A stretch of DNA of 64,000 nt. Origin: DATBAK01 sp038240075. GTDB lineage: Bacteria; Actinomycetota; Acidimicrobiia; IMCC26256; PALSA-610. Below are positions 24,281 through 31,809 of the stretch, piece by piece. The stretch is taken from contig JBBSEC010000002.1 in assembly GCA_038240075.1 (NCBI GenBank), forward strand, positions 1 to 64,000. The letters run 5' to 3'. The position numbers and the translations under genes were made by a program. The notes beneath the pieces are model-generated. The model searched no databases and had not been told where the DNA came from. It worked only from the letters and a program-made list of their open reading frames with translations. Numbering within the stretch: the first letter of the stretch is position 1; every line of letters begins with the position of its first letter.

Positions 24281-25675
24281 CTAACTGCCGGCGGGAAACG
24301 CGTCGGGCGGCTCGTCCGAGGGGGTCGGCGCCGACCGTGGCTTCCGCGCGCGCACCCCGGCCCGGAGGTGGCGTCTCGCGACGCGCCGGGCGGCTTCCGC
24401 CGTCGCGTCGCCGGCTGCGGACTCGCCGTCGGCCGGTTCCGTGCCCTCGGCGAGCACTGGCGTGCGGCGCGCGGTGCCGACGTAGGAGAGACCCGCGAAG
24501 AGCAGCAACAACGCGAGCAGGAACAACCCGCCCCGTTCCTTCCAGTGGTACGCCACCGCGACGACCGCACCGACGACCCAGACGAGTTGGAAGCGCGTCT
24601 CGAAGCGCGCGAACGCGCGGCCGCGCGCGGCGTCGGGCGCGTCGCGCTGCACGAGGCTGTCGAACACGAGACGCGCGCACGCGGCTCCCCCCGCGATCGC
24701 GAACGCCGCGATCGACAGCGACGCGCGACCCGACGAGCGCGCCGCGAAGATGAGCAGGACCGCCGGCAGCAGGACCGAGCCGCTCAGGATCCACTCTTCG
24801 CGGATCTTGCGGCGCAAAAACGGCGCGAGCACCACGCCGACACCGTTGCCCGACGCGCTCATCGCGATGACGAACCCGTAGACCCAGGCAGGTTCCCCGT
24901 GCTGCTTCAAGAGGAGCGCCGCGAAGAAGGTCATGAAGCCGACGGCGCCGCGCAACAGGCCCATCGCCGTGCCGGCGGCGCGGATGCTCGACAGGTGCAG
25001 CTCGCGTCGTTCCTCGGTGGTCTCGGCTTCCCCGGCTTGTTTCGCTCGCGGGATGCGGAACGACGCGATGGTCGCGGCGACGAACACGAACGCGCCGGCC
25101 CGCAGGACCCACCCGCCGCCGACCGTCTTCAGGAACGCGGCCGCGATCGAGCCGGCCACGGTTCCTGCGAGCACGGAGATCAGCTGCAACCGGGAGTTGG
25201 CGCGCACGAGCTCGGACTCGTTGTCGACCACCGCCGGCACGAGCGCGCTCTTGGCGATCCCCTGCCCCTTCGAGAGCACGAGCGATCCGAATGCGAGCGG
25301 GTAGAGGGCGAGGCCCTTGATGTTCGCCGCCATGAAGAGGCAGAGCAGCGCGCGGCCCGCGCACGAGGCCATGAACAGCAGGCGGCGCCCGCCGCGGCTG
25401 CGGTCGATGAACGGGCCGAGCACCGGGGCCACGATCGCGAACGGCGCCATCGTGAAGAACAGGTACAACAAGACCTTGGGTCGCGCCGCGCCGGGGTCGG
25501 CGCTGAAGAAGATGGAATCCGCGAGGGCGACCGTCACGAAGATGTCGCCGCTCACCCCGATCGCATGGGCCAGCGCGAGCTTCGAGAAGGGCGACGCCGG
25601 GCTCTCGATCGTTGTTCGCACGTCCGTCGGGCCAGGGTATCGGCTCGTTGCCACGCGAATCATCGGAGAACGCAT
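24281..25675 (-). CDS. MFS transporter
   Basis: A membrane protein of about 464 residues with about twelve hydrophobic spans. Motifs include FAIVAPVLGPFIDRSRGGRR (MFS loop 2-3 signature with D-R-x-x-G-R-R), VLSKGQGIAKSALVPAVVD and FARFETRFQLVWVVGAVVAVA. The C-terminal 55 residues are a charged cytoplasmic tail. It resembles drug/efflux-type MFS proteins of Actinobacteria without a clear substrate. The start is uncertain: ATG at 25675 and 25663 and GTG at 25621 are all possible, the last having TACCCT (25634-25639) a short distance upstream. It is followed by the Eis-like gene, and the pair could be a resistance unit (inference). Confidence 0.82.
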   Translation of the reverse strand: MRSPMIRVATSRYPGPTDVRTTIESPASPFSKLALAHAIGVSGDIFVTVALADSIFFSADPGAARPKVLLYLFFTMAPFAIVAPVLGPFIDRSRGGRRLLFMASCAGRALLCLFMAANIKGLALYPLAFGSLVLSKGQGIAKSALVPAVVDNESELVRANSRLQLISVLAGTVAGSIAAAFLKTVGGGWVLRAGAFVFVAATIASFRIPRAKQAGEAETTEERRELHLSSIRAAGTAMGLLRGAVGFMTFFAALLLKQHGEPAWVYGFVIAMSASGNGVGVVLAPFLRRKIREEWILSGSVLLPAVLLIFAARSSGRASLSIAAFAIAGGAACARLVFDSLVQRDAPDAARGRAFARFETRFQLVWVVGAVVAVAYHWKERGGLFLLALLLLFAGLSYVGTARRTPVLAEGTEPADGESAAGDATAEAARRVARRHLRAGVRARKPRSAPTPSDEPPDAFPAGS

Positions 25676-25834
25676 TCCCCATCCGGCCGCCTGCGCACAC
25701 CTCGGACACTCCTCGCACACCTCGCACACCCTGGGCCGACGCGCGCGGTGCTGTTCGTCGCTTCGCCACTCCGTCGTTACGTCGTCGCCACCGGGCCGAC
25801 ACGTCGGGCCAATACGGTCGTGACCGCAGCGCGA

Positions 25835-25880
25835 GCTGCCCGGCACCCCTCAGCCGGAGCCCGGTCCCCGGCCGGGCAGC
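25835..25880. repeat. 10-bp perfect inverted repeat upstream of ppk1
   Basis: The arms GCTGCCCGGC and GCCGGGCAGC are separated by 26 bases. The spacing suits either a regulator-binding dyad or a transcript hairpin for the MFS-side leader; neither is proven. Confidence 0.4.
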
Positions 25881-25993
25881 ACCGGAGTCGTCGACCCCTC
25901 GATCGACCCGGTCTTCACACCAGCGGCGGCCGCACGACCAGACTCCCACGGGCGTCGGGCGGCCGGCCGAGGGTGGACAAGAGTCACCTCACG

Positions 25994-25999
25994 TACGAT
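25994..25999 (+). promoter_or_regulatory. Candidate -10 element (TACGAT) of the ppk1 operon
   Basis: TACGAT ends 9 bases before the ATG at 26009 with no Shine-Dalgarno sequence in between. TGGACA 14 bases upstream is a poor -35 because of short spacing. Confidence 0.35.
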
Positions 26000-26008
26000 G
26001 ACCTCCTG

Positions 26009-28114
26009 ATGAGCCTCACTGACGCGGTCGTGGGCGACCCCGTCGAACCCGACGCTCGCTATCTCAATCGCGAGCTCTCGTGGCTCGACTTCAATGCCCG
26101 AGTGCTAGCCCTCGCCGAAGATTCCGCGCTGCCCGTGCTCGAGCGGGCCAAGTTCCTCGCGATCTTCTCGCAGAACCTCGACGAGTTCTTCCAGGTGCGC
26201 GTCTCGGCGCTGAAGGACCAGATCGACTCCGGTCTGCGCCTCACGTCGCCCGACGGTCTCGACCAGCTCGATCAGCTCCAGCTGATCCGGGCGCGCGTCG
26301 ACGAGCTCGTGAACCGGCAGGCAGCCGTGTTCACGAAGGAGATCGGGCCCGCGCTCGACCAGGCCGGCATCCGGTTCGTGTGCTGGGACGATCTCGACGG
26401 CGACGACCGCAAGCACCTCGACGGCGTCTTCGAAGAGCTCATCTTCCCGGTGCTCACTCCCCTCGCCGTCGACCCCGCACACCCGTTCCCGTACATCTCG
26501 AACCTCTCGCTCAACCTGGCCATCACGGTGCGCGACCCCGCGCTCGGCGAGGACCGCTTCGCGCGGGTGAAGGTCCCGCCGTTGTTGCCGCGCTTCATCG
26601 CTCTCCCCGACGGCGAACGGTTCGTGCCGCTCGAGCAGGTGATCGCGGCCCACCTCGACGCGCTGTTCCCGGGCATGTCGGTGCTCGGTCACCACGTCTT
26701 CCGGGTCACGCGCGACACCGACTTCGAGCTCTCCGACGAATCGGAGGACCTGCTCAGCGCGATCGAGGTCGTGCTGCAGCAACGCACGAAGTTCGGCCGG
26801 TCGGTGCGGCTCGAGATCGACACGTCGATGACGTCGGAAGTGCTCGACCTGCTGTGCCGCGAGCTCGAGCTCGAGCCGACCGAAGTCTCGGTGATCGACG
26901 CGCCCCTCGACCTCGCCGGCCTCTGGTCGCTCTACGAGCTGCACCGCGACGACTTGAAATACCCGCCGTGGCGCGGCGTGGTTCCGCCCGGCCTCGAAGG
27001 CGACGACATCTTCGCCGACATCCGCGCCGGCGACGTGCTCGTGCACCTTCCGTACGAGTCGTTCGCGGCGAGCGTCGAGGCATTCGTCGCCGCCGCGGCC
27101 CGTGATCCGCGCGTGCTCGCGATCAAGCAGACGCTGTACCGGGCCGGCGGCGACGAGGCCGGCATCGTCGCGTCACTGGCCAAGGCCGCGCGCGAGGGCA
27201 AGCAGGTCGTGACCCTCGTCGAGCTCAAGGCCCGTTTCGACGAGCAGGCGAACATCGAACGGGCCCGCAGCCTCGAGCAGGCCGGCGTCCACGTCGTCTA
27301 CGGGCTCGTCGGCCTGAAGACGCACTGCAAGGTCCTGCTCGTCGTGCGCCAGGAAGCCGACGGCATCCGGCGCTACTGCCACGTCGGCACCGGCAACTAC
27401 AACCCGAAGACCGCGACGCTGTACGAGGACCTCGGCGTGTTCTCCGCCGACCCGGCCCTCGGCGCCGACCTGTCGGAGCTGTTCAACTACCTCACCGGCT
27501 ATGGACGCCCGCGCGCGCTGCGGCGGCTGATCGTCGCGCCGTCGTCGCTGCGTCCGGAGCTGACGCGACGGATCGCGGAGCAGGGACGTCCGGGCGGCCG
27601 GATCGTGATGAAGATGAACGCGCTCGTCGATCCCGAGCTGATCGACGCGTTCTACGACGCGAACGGCAAGGGCGCCGAGATCGACCTGCTGATCCGCGGC
27701 ATCTGCTGCCTGCGCCCCGGCGTGCCGGGACTCTCGGAGCACATCCGCGTCCGCTCGATCGTCGGACGCTTCCTCGAGCACTCCCGCATCTTCCGGTTCG
27801 GGCCGCGCGAAGGACCGGCCGAATATCTCATTGGCTCTGCCGACCTCATGCCCAGGAACCTCGACCGCCGCATCGAGGCACTGCTCACCGTCACCGGACC
27901 GACCCTCCAGGCCCGCCTCGACGAGATCCTCGAAGTCGGTCTCGCCGACGACGTCGGTGCGTGGGACCTCAGCGCCGACGGCACGTGGCACAAGGTGCAC
28001 ACCGGCACCGGGGTCGAGCTGCAGCGCCGGCTCCAGGAGCTCGCGCTCGCGCGTGCGCAGGCGCGCATCGGCACCGACGACGAGCACCATCTGAACCATT
28101 CGAATGACCGCTGA
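26009..28114 (+). CDS. ppk1: Polyphosphate kinase Ppk1
   Basis: A 701-residue enzyme that reversibly transfers the ATP gamma-phosphate to inorganic polyphosphate. The N-terminal domain begins YLNRELSWLDFNARVLALAED and continues AIFSQNLDEFFQVRVSALKDQ. The catalytic core has phospho-His439 in GLKTHCKVLLVVR and the YCHVGTGNYNPKTATLYEDLG block; the C-terminal domain contains DLLIRGICCLRPGVPGLSE. Full family length and motifs indicate an active enzyme. The ATG at 26009 fits the family N-terminus; the frame is open far upstream but without homology. Its end overlaps the CHAD gene by 11 bases, heading a five-gene run concerned with phosphate compounds. Confidence 0.97.
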   Translation: MSLTDAVVGDPVEPDARYLNRELSWLDFNARVLALAEDSALPVLERAKFLAIFSQNLDEFFQVRVSALKDQIDSGLRLTSPDGLDQLDQLQLIRARVDELVNRQAAVFTKEIGPALDQAGIRFVCWDDLDGDDRKHLDGVFEELIFPVLTPLAVDPAHPFPYISNLSLNLAITVRDPALGEDRFARVKVPPLLPRFIALPDGERFVPLEQVIAAHLDALFPGMSVLGHHVFRVTRDTDFELSDESEDLLSAIEVVLQQRTKFGRSVRLEIDTSMTSEVLDLLCRELELEPTEVSVIDAPLDLAGLWSLYELHRDDLKYPPWRGVVPPGLEGDDIFADIRAGDVLVHLPYESFAASVEAFVAAAARDPRVLAIKQTLYRAGGDEAGIVASLAKAAREGKQVVTLVELKARFDEQANIERARSLEQAGVHVVYGLVGLKTHCKVLLVVRQEADGIRRYCHVGTGNYNPKTATLYEDLGVFSADPALGADLSELFNYLTGYGRPRALRRLIVAPSSLRPELTRRIAEQGRPGGRIVMKMNALVDPELIDAFYDANGKGAEIDLLIRGICCLRPGVPGLSEHIRVRSIVGRFLEHSRIFRFGPREGPAEYLIGSADLMPRNLDRRIEALLTVTGPTLQARLDEILEVGLADDVGAWDLSADGTWHKVHTGTGVELQRRLQELALARAQARIGTDDEHHLNHSNDR

Positions 28115-29039
28115 CGTTGCCCCGTTCACGGGGGCGCACGTGGTGGGGGCGAGCATCGTGCCGGTGATACCGGGGGGAACCGTCGCCGCGGTGATCCGCG
28201 ACGCGCTCGACGCGTCGGCGCAGCGCCTGCTCACCGCCGATCCGATCGCGCGCGTCGGTGAGGATCCTGAGGGCGTGCATCAGGCGCGCGTCGCGACCCG
28301 GCGGCTCCGCTCCGACCTGCGCACGTTCACCCCGCTCCTCGACCCCGTGTGGGTCGAGGAGCTGCGCAGCGAGTTGCGTTGGCTCGGCGCCGAGCTCGGC
28401 GGGGCACGCGAAGCCGAAGTGATGCTCGGCCACTTGCGCGGTCGGGCGCCGGCGCTGCCGGCCGACATCGCGCGCCGGGTTGCGCCCGTGCTCGACGCCG
28501 CGGCCGGCGATCGCACCGCGGCCTACGACCGCGTACTCCAGGTGCTCCGCAGCTCTCGCTATCTCGACCTCGTCGACCGGCTCGTGCAGGCCGCGATGGC
28601 ACCGCGCATGCGACCCGACGCGGTGTCGGCGACGACGAGCGACCTCACGCGCCTCGCGCTGCGGCCGTGGAAGCAGTTGCGCCGCGACTACCGCGCCCTG
28701 GGTGCCGACCCGCCCGATCCTGCGTTGCACGCGGTCCGCATCCGCGCCAAACGGGCGCGGTACGCCGTCGAGGCCGTCGCCCGTGCGGTCGACAGCGAGC
28801 AACCGAGGAAGTTCGCGGCCGCCCTCACCGCCCTGCAGGACGTGCTCGGCGACCACCAGGACGCGGTCGTGGCCGAAGCATGGCTCCGGGCGCGGATCGA
28901 GCCCGGCGGCGACCCCGTCGAGGCGTACGCCGTCGGCATGCTCGCGGGGTTGCTGCGCGTCGACGCGCTCGCGGCCACCGCCGCGCTCCCGTGCGCGTGG
29001 AAGCGCGCGAGCCGTCGGCAGCTCCGGACCTGGCTCTAG
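28104..29039 (+). CDS. CHAD domain protein (polyphosphate-binding)
   Basis: A 311-residue alpha-helical CHAD protein. The conserved His/Arg/Lys surface is visible in EGVHQARVATRRLRSDLRTF (about 55-75), ALHAVRIRAKRARYAVEAV and LTALQDVLGDHQDAVVAEAWL. CHAD domains bind inorganic polyphosphate through these basic helices and are often encoded next to ppk. It overlaps ppk1 by 11 bases, so the proteins are co-translated, supporting a role in granule formation or targeting of polyphosphate. No CYTH/triphosphatase domain is fused to it. The following Nudix gene begins 13 bases downstream. Confidence 0.93.
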   Translation: MTADVAPFTGAHVVGASIVPVIPGGTVAAVIRDALDASAQRLLTADPIARVGEDPEGVHQARVATRRLRSDLRTFTPLLDPVWVEELRSELRWLGAELGGAREAEVMLGHLRGRAPALPADIARRVAPVLDAAAGDRTAAYDRVLQVLRSSRYLDLVDRLVQAAMAPRMRPDAVSATTSDLTRLALRPWKQLRRDYRALGADPPDPALHAVRIRAKRARYAVEAVARAVDSEQPRKFAAALTALQDVLGDHQDAVVAEAWLRARIEPGGDPVEAYAVGMLAGLLRVDALAATAALPCAWKRASRRQLRTWL

Positions 29040-29052
29040 CCCGGCGGGCACG

Positions 29053-29475
29053 TTGAGCCGCGAGAAGGGAGCCGAGGTCGCGGCGGCCGGAGGGCTCGTG
29101 ACGAGAGCCGCAGATGAGACGGGCGGCGGCATCGAGGTGCTGCTCGTGCACCGCCCGAAGTACGACGACTGGTCGTTCCCGAAAGGCAAGGTCGAGAAGG
29201 GCGAGAGCGACGAAGCGGCCGCGGCGCGCGAAGTGCGCGAAGAGACCGGTTTCGACGTCGCGCTCGGAGAAGAGCTCGACACGGTGCGCTACGTCGACAA
29301 CCGCGGGCGACCGAAACGCGTGCGTTACTGGATGATGACCGTCGTCGGTGGCGTCGCGACGATCCCGAACGACGAGGTCGACGACCTGCGCTGGCTCGCG
29401 CCGGGCGACGCGAGCACACTGCTCACCTACGAACACGATCAAGCCCTGGCCCGGCGACTCGGAGTGAGGCGATGA
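29053..29475 (+). CDS. Nudix hydrolase (MutT1-like, catalytic half)
   Basis: A 140-residue Nudix protein. The Nudix box spans residues 45-67: Gly45, Glu51, then REVREETGF with the metal-binding Glu63/Glu64. WSFPKGKVEKGES is the typical lead-in. Relatives sanitise oxidised nucleotides or cleave dinucleotide polyphosphates. The TTG start is needed to include the first strand (AAGGLVTR); a GTG at 29098 would truncate it. The stop overlaps the start of a histidine-phosphatase gene (ATGA). In mycobacterial MutT1 these two domains are one protein, so here MutT1 appears as two coupled genes. Confidence 0.9.
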   Translation: MSREKGAEVAAAGGLVTRAADETGGGIEVLLVHRPKYDDWSFPKGKVEKGESDEAAAAREVREETGFDVALGEELDTVRYVDNRGRPKRVRYWMMTVVGGVATIPNDEVDDLRWLAPGDASTLLTYEHDQALARRLGVRR

Positions 29476-29948
29476 CGATCTATTTCGTCCGGCACGCGAA
29501 GGCCGGCGATCGCAGCCTGTGGCGGCAGGAAGACTGGCTTCGACCGCTCAGCCGCGCCGGACGCGCGCAGGCGCGGGGCATCCTCGACCTCTTGTCGGAC
29601 GCGCGCTTCGACCGCGTGCTCAGCAGCCCGTACCTGCGCTGCATGGAGACGGTGGCGCCGATCGCCGGCGCGCGGCGGCTCGCGATCGAGCCCGACGATG
29701 CGCTCGCCGAGGGCGGCGACCTCGACTCGGTGTTCGCGATCATCGGCAAGCACATGGGCACCGGCGCGGTGCTCTGCAGCCACGGCGACGTCATTCCCGC
29801 CGTGCTCGAGAGCCTCGCCGCGGGTGGCATCGACCTCGGGCCCGATCCGCGTTGCCCAAAGGGCTGCACGTGGGTGCTCGAAGCCGAACGCGGCAGCGAG
29901 ATCAGCGGCGCGACGTATCTCCCTCCGCCGCCCGAGCCCGGCGAGTGA
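29472..29948 (+). CDS. SixA-type histidine phosphatase
   Basis: A 158-residue member of the branch-2/SixA histidine phosphatases, with the catalytic RHA(K) motif at Arg7-His8 (IYFVRHAKAGDR), a conserved Arg in VLSSPYLRCMETV and a second His in VLCSHGDVIP. It may dephosphorylate phosphohistidine proteins or, like the C-terminal half of MutT1, act on nucleotides. It overlaps the Nudix stop and the HD-domain start by four bases each, so the three genes are tightly coupled. The C-terminus ends in a short Pro/Glu tail. Confidence 0.9.
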   Translation: MTIYFVRHAKAGDRSLWRQEDWLRPLSRAGRAQARGILDLLSDARFDRVLSSPYLRCMETVAPIAGARRLAIEPDDALAEGGDLDSVFAIIGKHMGTGAVLCSHGDVIPAVLESLAAGGIDLGPDPRCPKGCTWVLEAERGSEISGATYLPPPPEPGE

Positions 29949-30520
29949 GCGCCGGTTCCCGAGCGGCCGAGTCGGGCGCGCCCGTCGAGTCGCTCGACGC
30001 GCTCGTCGACCTCCTCGCCGCGAGCGCGGTGCACGCCGACGAAGAAGACGTCGACCTGCTCGCGCACGCGTTGCAGTGCGCGGCCCGTCTGCGCGAGGTC
30101 GCGCCCGACGATGTCGAGCTCCAGGTCGCCGGGCTCGTGCACGACATCGGCACGGCCCTCGTCCCCGACGCACCCGATCGCCACGCCCGCATCGGTGCCG
30201 ACGCCATCCGGCCGCTGCTCGGCGCGCGCGTCGCCCGGCTTGTCGCCGGCCACGCCGAGGCCAAGCGCTATCTCATCGCGATCGACGCCGACTACCGGGC
30301 CGCGCTTTCGGCACGCAGCATCGTCACCCTGGCGGCGCAGGGCGGGTCGCTCGACGAACGGGGGGCCGCCGCATTCGCACGAGGTCGCGACGCCGGCGAC
30401 CTGGTCGCGCTCCGCCGGGCCGACGACGCCGCGAAGGTGCCCGGGGCCGTCGTTCCGGGGCTCGAATCCTGGCGCGGCCCGCTCTCGGCGGTCATCGGGG
30501 CCCTGGCGCGTAACCCGTAA
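29945..30520 (+). CDS. PhnZ-like HD-domain protein (phosphonate-degradation-associated family)
   Basis: A 191-residue HD-domain protein resembling the HDIG family linked to phosphonate degradation (PhnZ, a mixed-valent di-iron oxygenase that cleaves C-P bonds). Candidate metal ligands are His in LAHALQCA, His-Asp in GLVHDIGTAL, His in DRHARIGADAI, His in VAGHAEAKRYL and Asp in RRADDAAKVPG. The segment AKRYLIAIDADYRAALSARS and ALRRADDAAKVPGAVVPGLESW match the family closely. The upstream Tyr used by PhnZ in substrate gating is not evident, so the substrate may differ. No PhnY or phosphonate transporter is nearby. The GTG start overlaps the SixA stop (GTGA). Confidence 0.82.
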   Translation: MSAGSRAAESGAPVESLDALVDLLAASAVHADEEDVDLLAHALQCAARLREVAPDDVELQVAGLVHDIGTALVPDAPDRHARIGADAIRPLLGARVARLVAGHAEAKRYLIAIDADYRAALSARSIVTLAAQGGSLDERGAAAFARGRDAGDLVALRRADDAAKVPGAVVPGLESWRGPLSAVIGALARNP

Positions 30521-30552
30521 GGTCCGCCCGGTTCGGCGCCGATGCAGAGTCA

Positions 30553-30558
30553 TACGTT
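30553..30558 (+). promoter_or_regulatory. Candidate -10 element (TACGTT) for the VP-rich protein
   Basis: TACGTT lies about 41 bases before the ATG at 30600, which has a GAGGAG-type ribosome binding site. It would give a short, conventional leader. Confidence 0.3.
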
Positions 30559-30599
30559 GGCGCCTCCGGGCAACCGGGCCGGCACGAGGAGCAGGGCGA

Positions 30600-31067
30600 A
30601 TGCGGTTTTCCGACATGATGGGTTCCGGAGACGAGAAGGCGTCGAAACGCTCGACGCCCTCCGAGTCCGAGGCCTTGATCGCCGACGCGTTGGCGCCGTA
30701 CCTCGACAAGCGCGAGGCGGTCGTGGTCGCACCCGAGCCCGCGGTGGTGGCACCGGTCGCCGCGCCCGACGAGCCGGTCACTCAGGTCACTCAGGTCGCT
30801 CTCGTCACTCCCATCACGCCCATCGCGCCCGTCACTCCGGTCGTGGCGGTCACTCCGGTCGTGGCGGTCGCGCCGGCACCACCGGTCGTCGCGGTCGCAC
30901 CGGTCGCACCCGTCGCGCCGGTGATACCGATGGCATCGTTCGAGCGCGCACCGGTCCTCCCGGTCTCACCGGTCGAGCAGGCACCCGTCGCACCGCGCGA
31001 CCCGATCGCGGCGACGATCGCCGACTTCGCCCCGATCTCCGACGACCTGCTGCCGCGCCGCCGCTGA
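30600..31067 (+). CDS. Val/Pro/Ala-rich repeat protein, function unknown
   Basis: A 155-residue protein. The N-terminal 40 residues (MRFSDMMGSGDEKASKRS, SESEALIADALAPYLDKREAV) look folded; residues about 45-120 are a low-complexity string of (V/T/A)-P-V and V-A-V-x-P units. It ends DFAPISDDLLPRRR. The repeat is not membrane-spanning and has no signal peptide, so it may be a flexible linker or stalk between two short end motifs. A GAGGAG ribosome binding site precedes the ATG. It converges with regX3, leaving only 10 bases between stops. No family recognised. Confidence 0.65.
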   Translation: MRFSDMMGSGDEKASKRSTPSESEALIADALAPYLDKREAVVVAPEPAVVAPVAAPDEPVTQVTQVALVTPITPIAPVTPVVAVTPVVAVAPAPPVVAVAPVAPVAPVIPMASFERAPVLPVSPVEQAPVAPRDPIAATIADFAPISDDLLPRRR

Positions 31068-31077
31068 CGCGAACGAC

Positions 31078-31809
31078 TCAGGCGGGCGCCGCGCTCAGGT
31101 TCCGCGGCTTCTCGTACCGGTAGCCGACACCGCGCACCGTCACGATGCGCGTCGGGCTCGCGGGATCACTCTCGATCTTGGCGCGGAGCCGTTTGATGTG
31201 GACATCGAGCGTCTTCGTGTCGCCGAAGTAGTTCGGCCCCCAGATGCGGTCGATGAGCACGTCGCGGGTCAGCACCCGCCCGGCGTTCGTGAGCAGGAAC
31301 TCGAGGAGCTCGAACTCTTTGAGCGGCAGCGCCGCGATCTCGCCGCGCACCCACACTTCGTGACGCGCGGTGTCGACGCGCACGTCGCCGACCTCGAGCT
31401 GATCGGGACGGTCGATCTGCTCGGGATCCACGTCGGTCGGCACCCGTCGGAGCGCGGCGCGCACGCGCGCGGTCAGCTCGCGCAGGCGAAACGGCTTGGA
31501 GACGTAGTCATCCGCGCCGACCTCGAGCCCGACGACGGCGTCGATCTCACCGTTGCGCGCGGTGACCATGATGATCGGCACCTTCGAGCGCGAGCGGATC
31601 TCACGGCAGACGTCGATCCCGGAGATCTTCGGCAGCATCACGTCGAGCAGGATCAGCGCGGGCCTCGTCGCGTCGAAGCGCTCGATCGCCTCGGCACCGT
31701 CGGCCGCGGTCACGACGAGGAAGCCCTCGCGCTGGAGCGTGACCGACAGCGCGTCGCGGTACGACTGCTCGTCGTCGACAACGAGAACCAGCGGCGGATC
31801 GTCGGCCAT
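31078..31809 (-). CDS. regX3: RegX3-like response regulator (OmpR/PhoB family)
   Basis: A 243-residue regulator: receiver domain with acidic pocket VVDDEQ, phospho-acceptor Asp56 (LLDVMLP), Thr in VTARN and Lys in SKPFRLREL, then an OmpR-type winged helix ending in DVHIKRLRAKIE...TVRGVGYRYEKP. Its place directly after the histidine kinase (1-base overlap) and after pstSCAB identifies it as the phosphate-starvation regulator called RegX3 in mycobacteria and PhoP in Streptomyces. It would activate pst and other phosphate genes when phosphorylated. The symbol is assigned from context and similarity. Confidence 0.9.
   Translation of the reverse strand: MADDPPLVLVVDDEQSYRDALSVTLQREGFLVVTAADGAEAIERFDATRPALILLDVMLPKISGIDVCREIRSRSKVPIIMVTARNGEIDAVVGLEVGADDYVSKPFRLRELTARVRAALRRVPTDVDPEQIDRPDQLEVGDVRVDTARHEVWVRGEIAALPLKEFELLEFLLTNAGRVLTRDVLIDRIWGPNYFGDTKTLDVHIKRLRAKIESDPASPTRIVTVRGVGYRYEKPRNLSAAPA

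Larger units (their letters stand above)
25676..26008. other. Divergent intergenic region between MFS transporter and ppk1
   Basis: This 333-base gap serves both divergent genes. It contains imperfect tandem copies of a CGCACACCT-like unit (about 25691-25731), which in one frame would encode a Cys-rich string. It also holds a perfect 10-bp inverted repeat, GCTGCCCGGC (25835-25844) and GCCGGGCAGC (25871-25880). A TACGAT element sits just before ppk1. No convincing additional ORF or RNA gene is visible. Confidence 0.5.

Noticed and set aside
25691..25731. Cys-rich CEVCEECPRC string that could look like a zinc ribbon in front of the MFS transporter
   Set aside because: It results from tandem CGCACACCT-like DNA repeats upstream of the likely MFS start and has no folded context.
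24368..26008. Long upstream extension of ppk1 in frame
   Set aside because: The homologous N-terminus of Ppk1 starts at 26009; the extension is antisense to the MFS gene and shows no domain.
30459..30469. GGCTCGAATCC, like a tRNA T-arm
   Set aside because: It falls inside the HD gene, with no acceptor stem, anticodon arm or CCA nearby.
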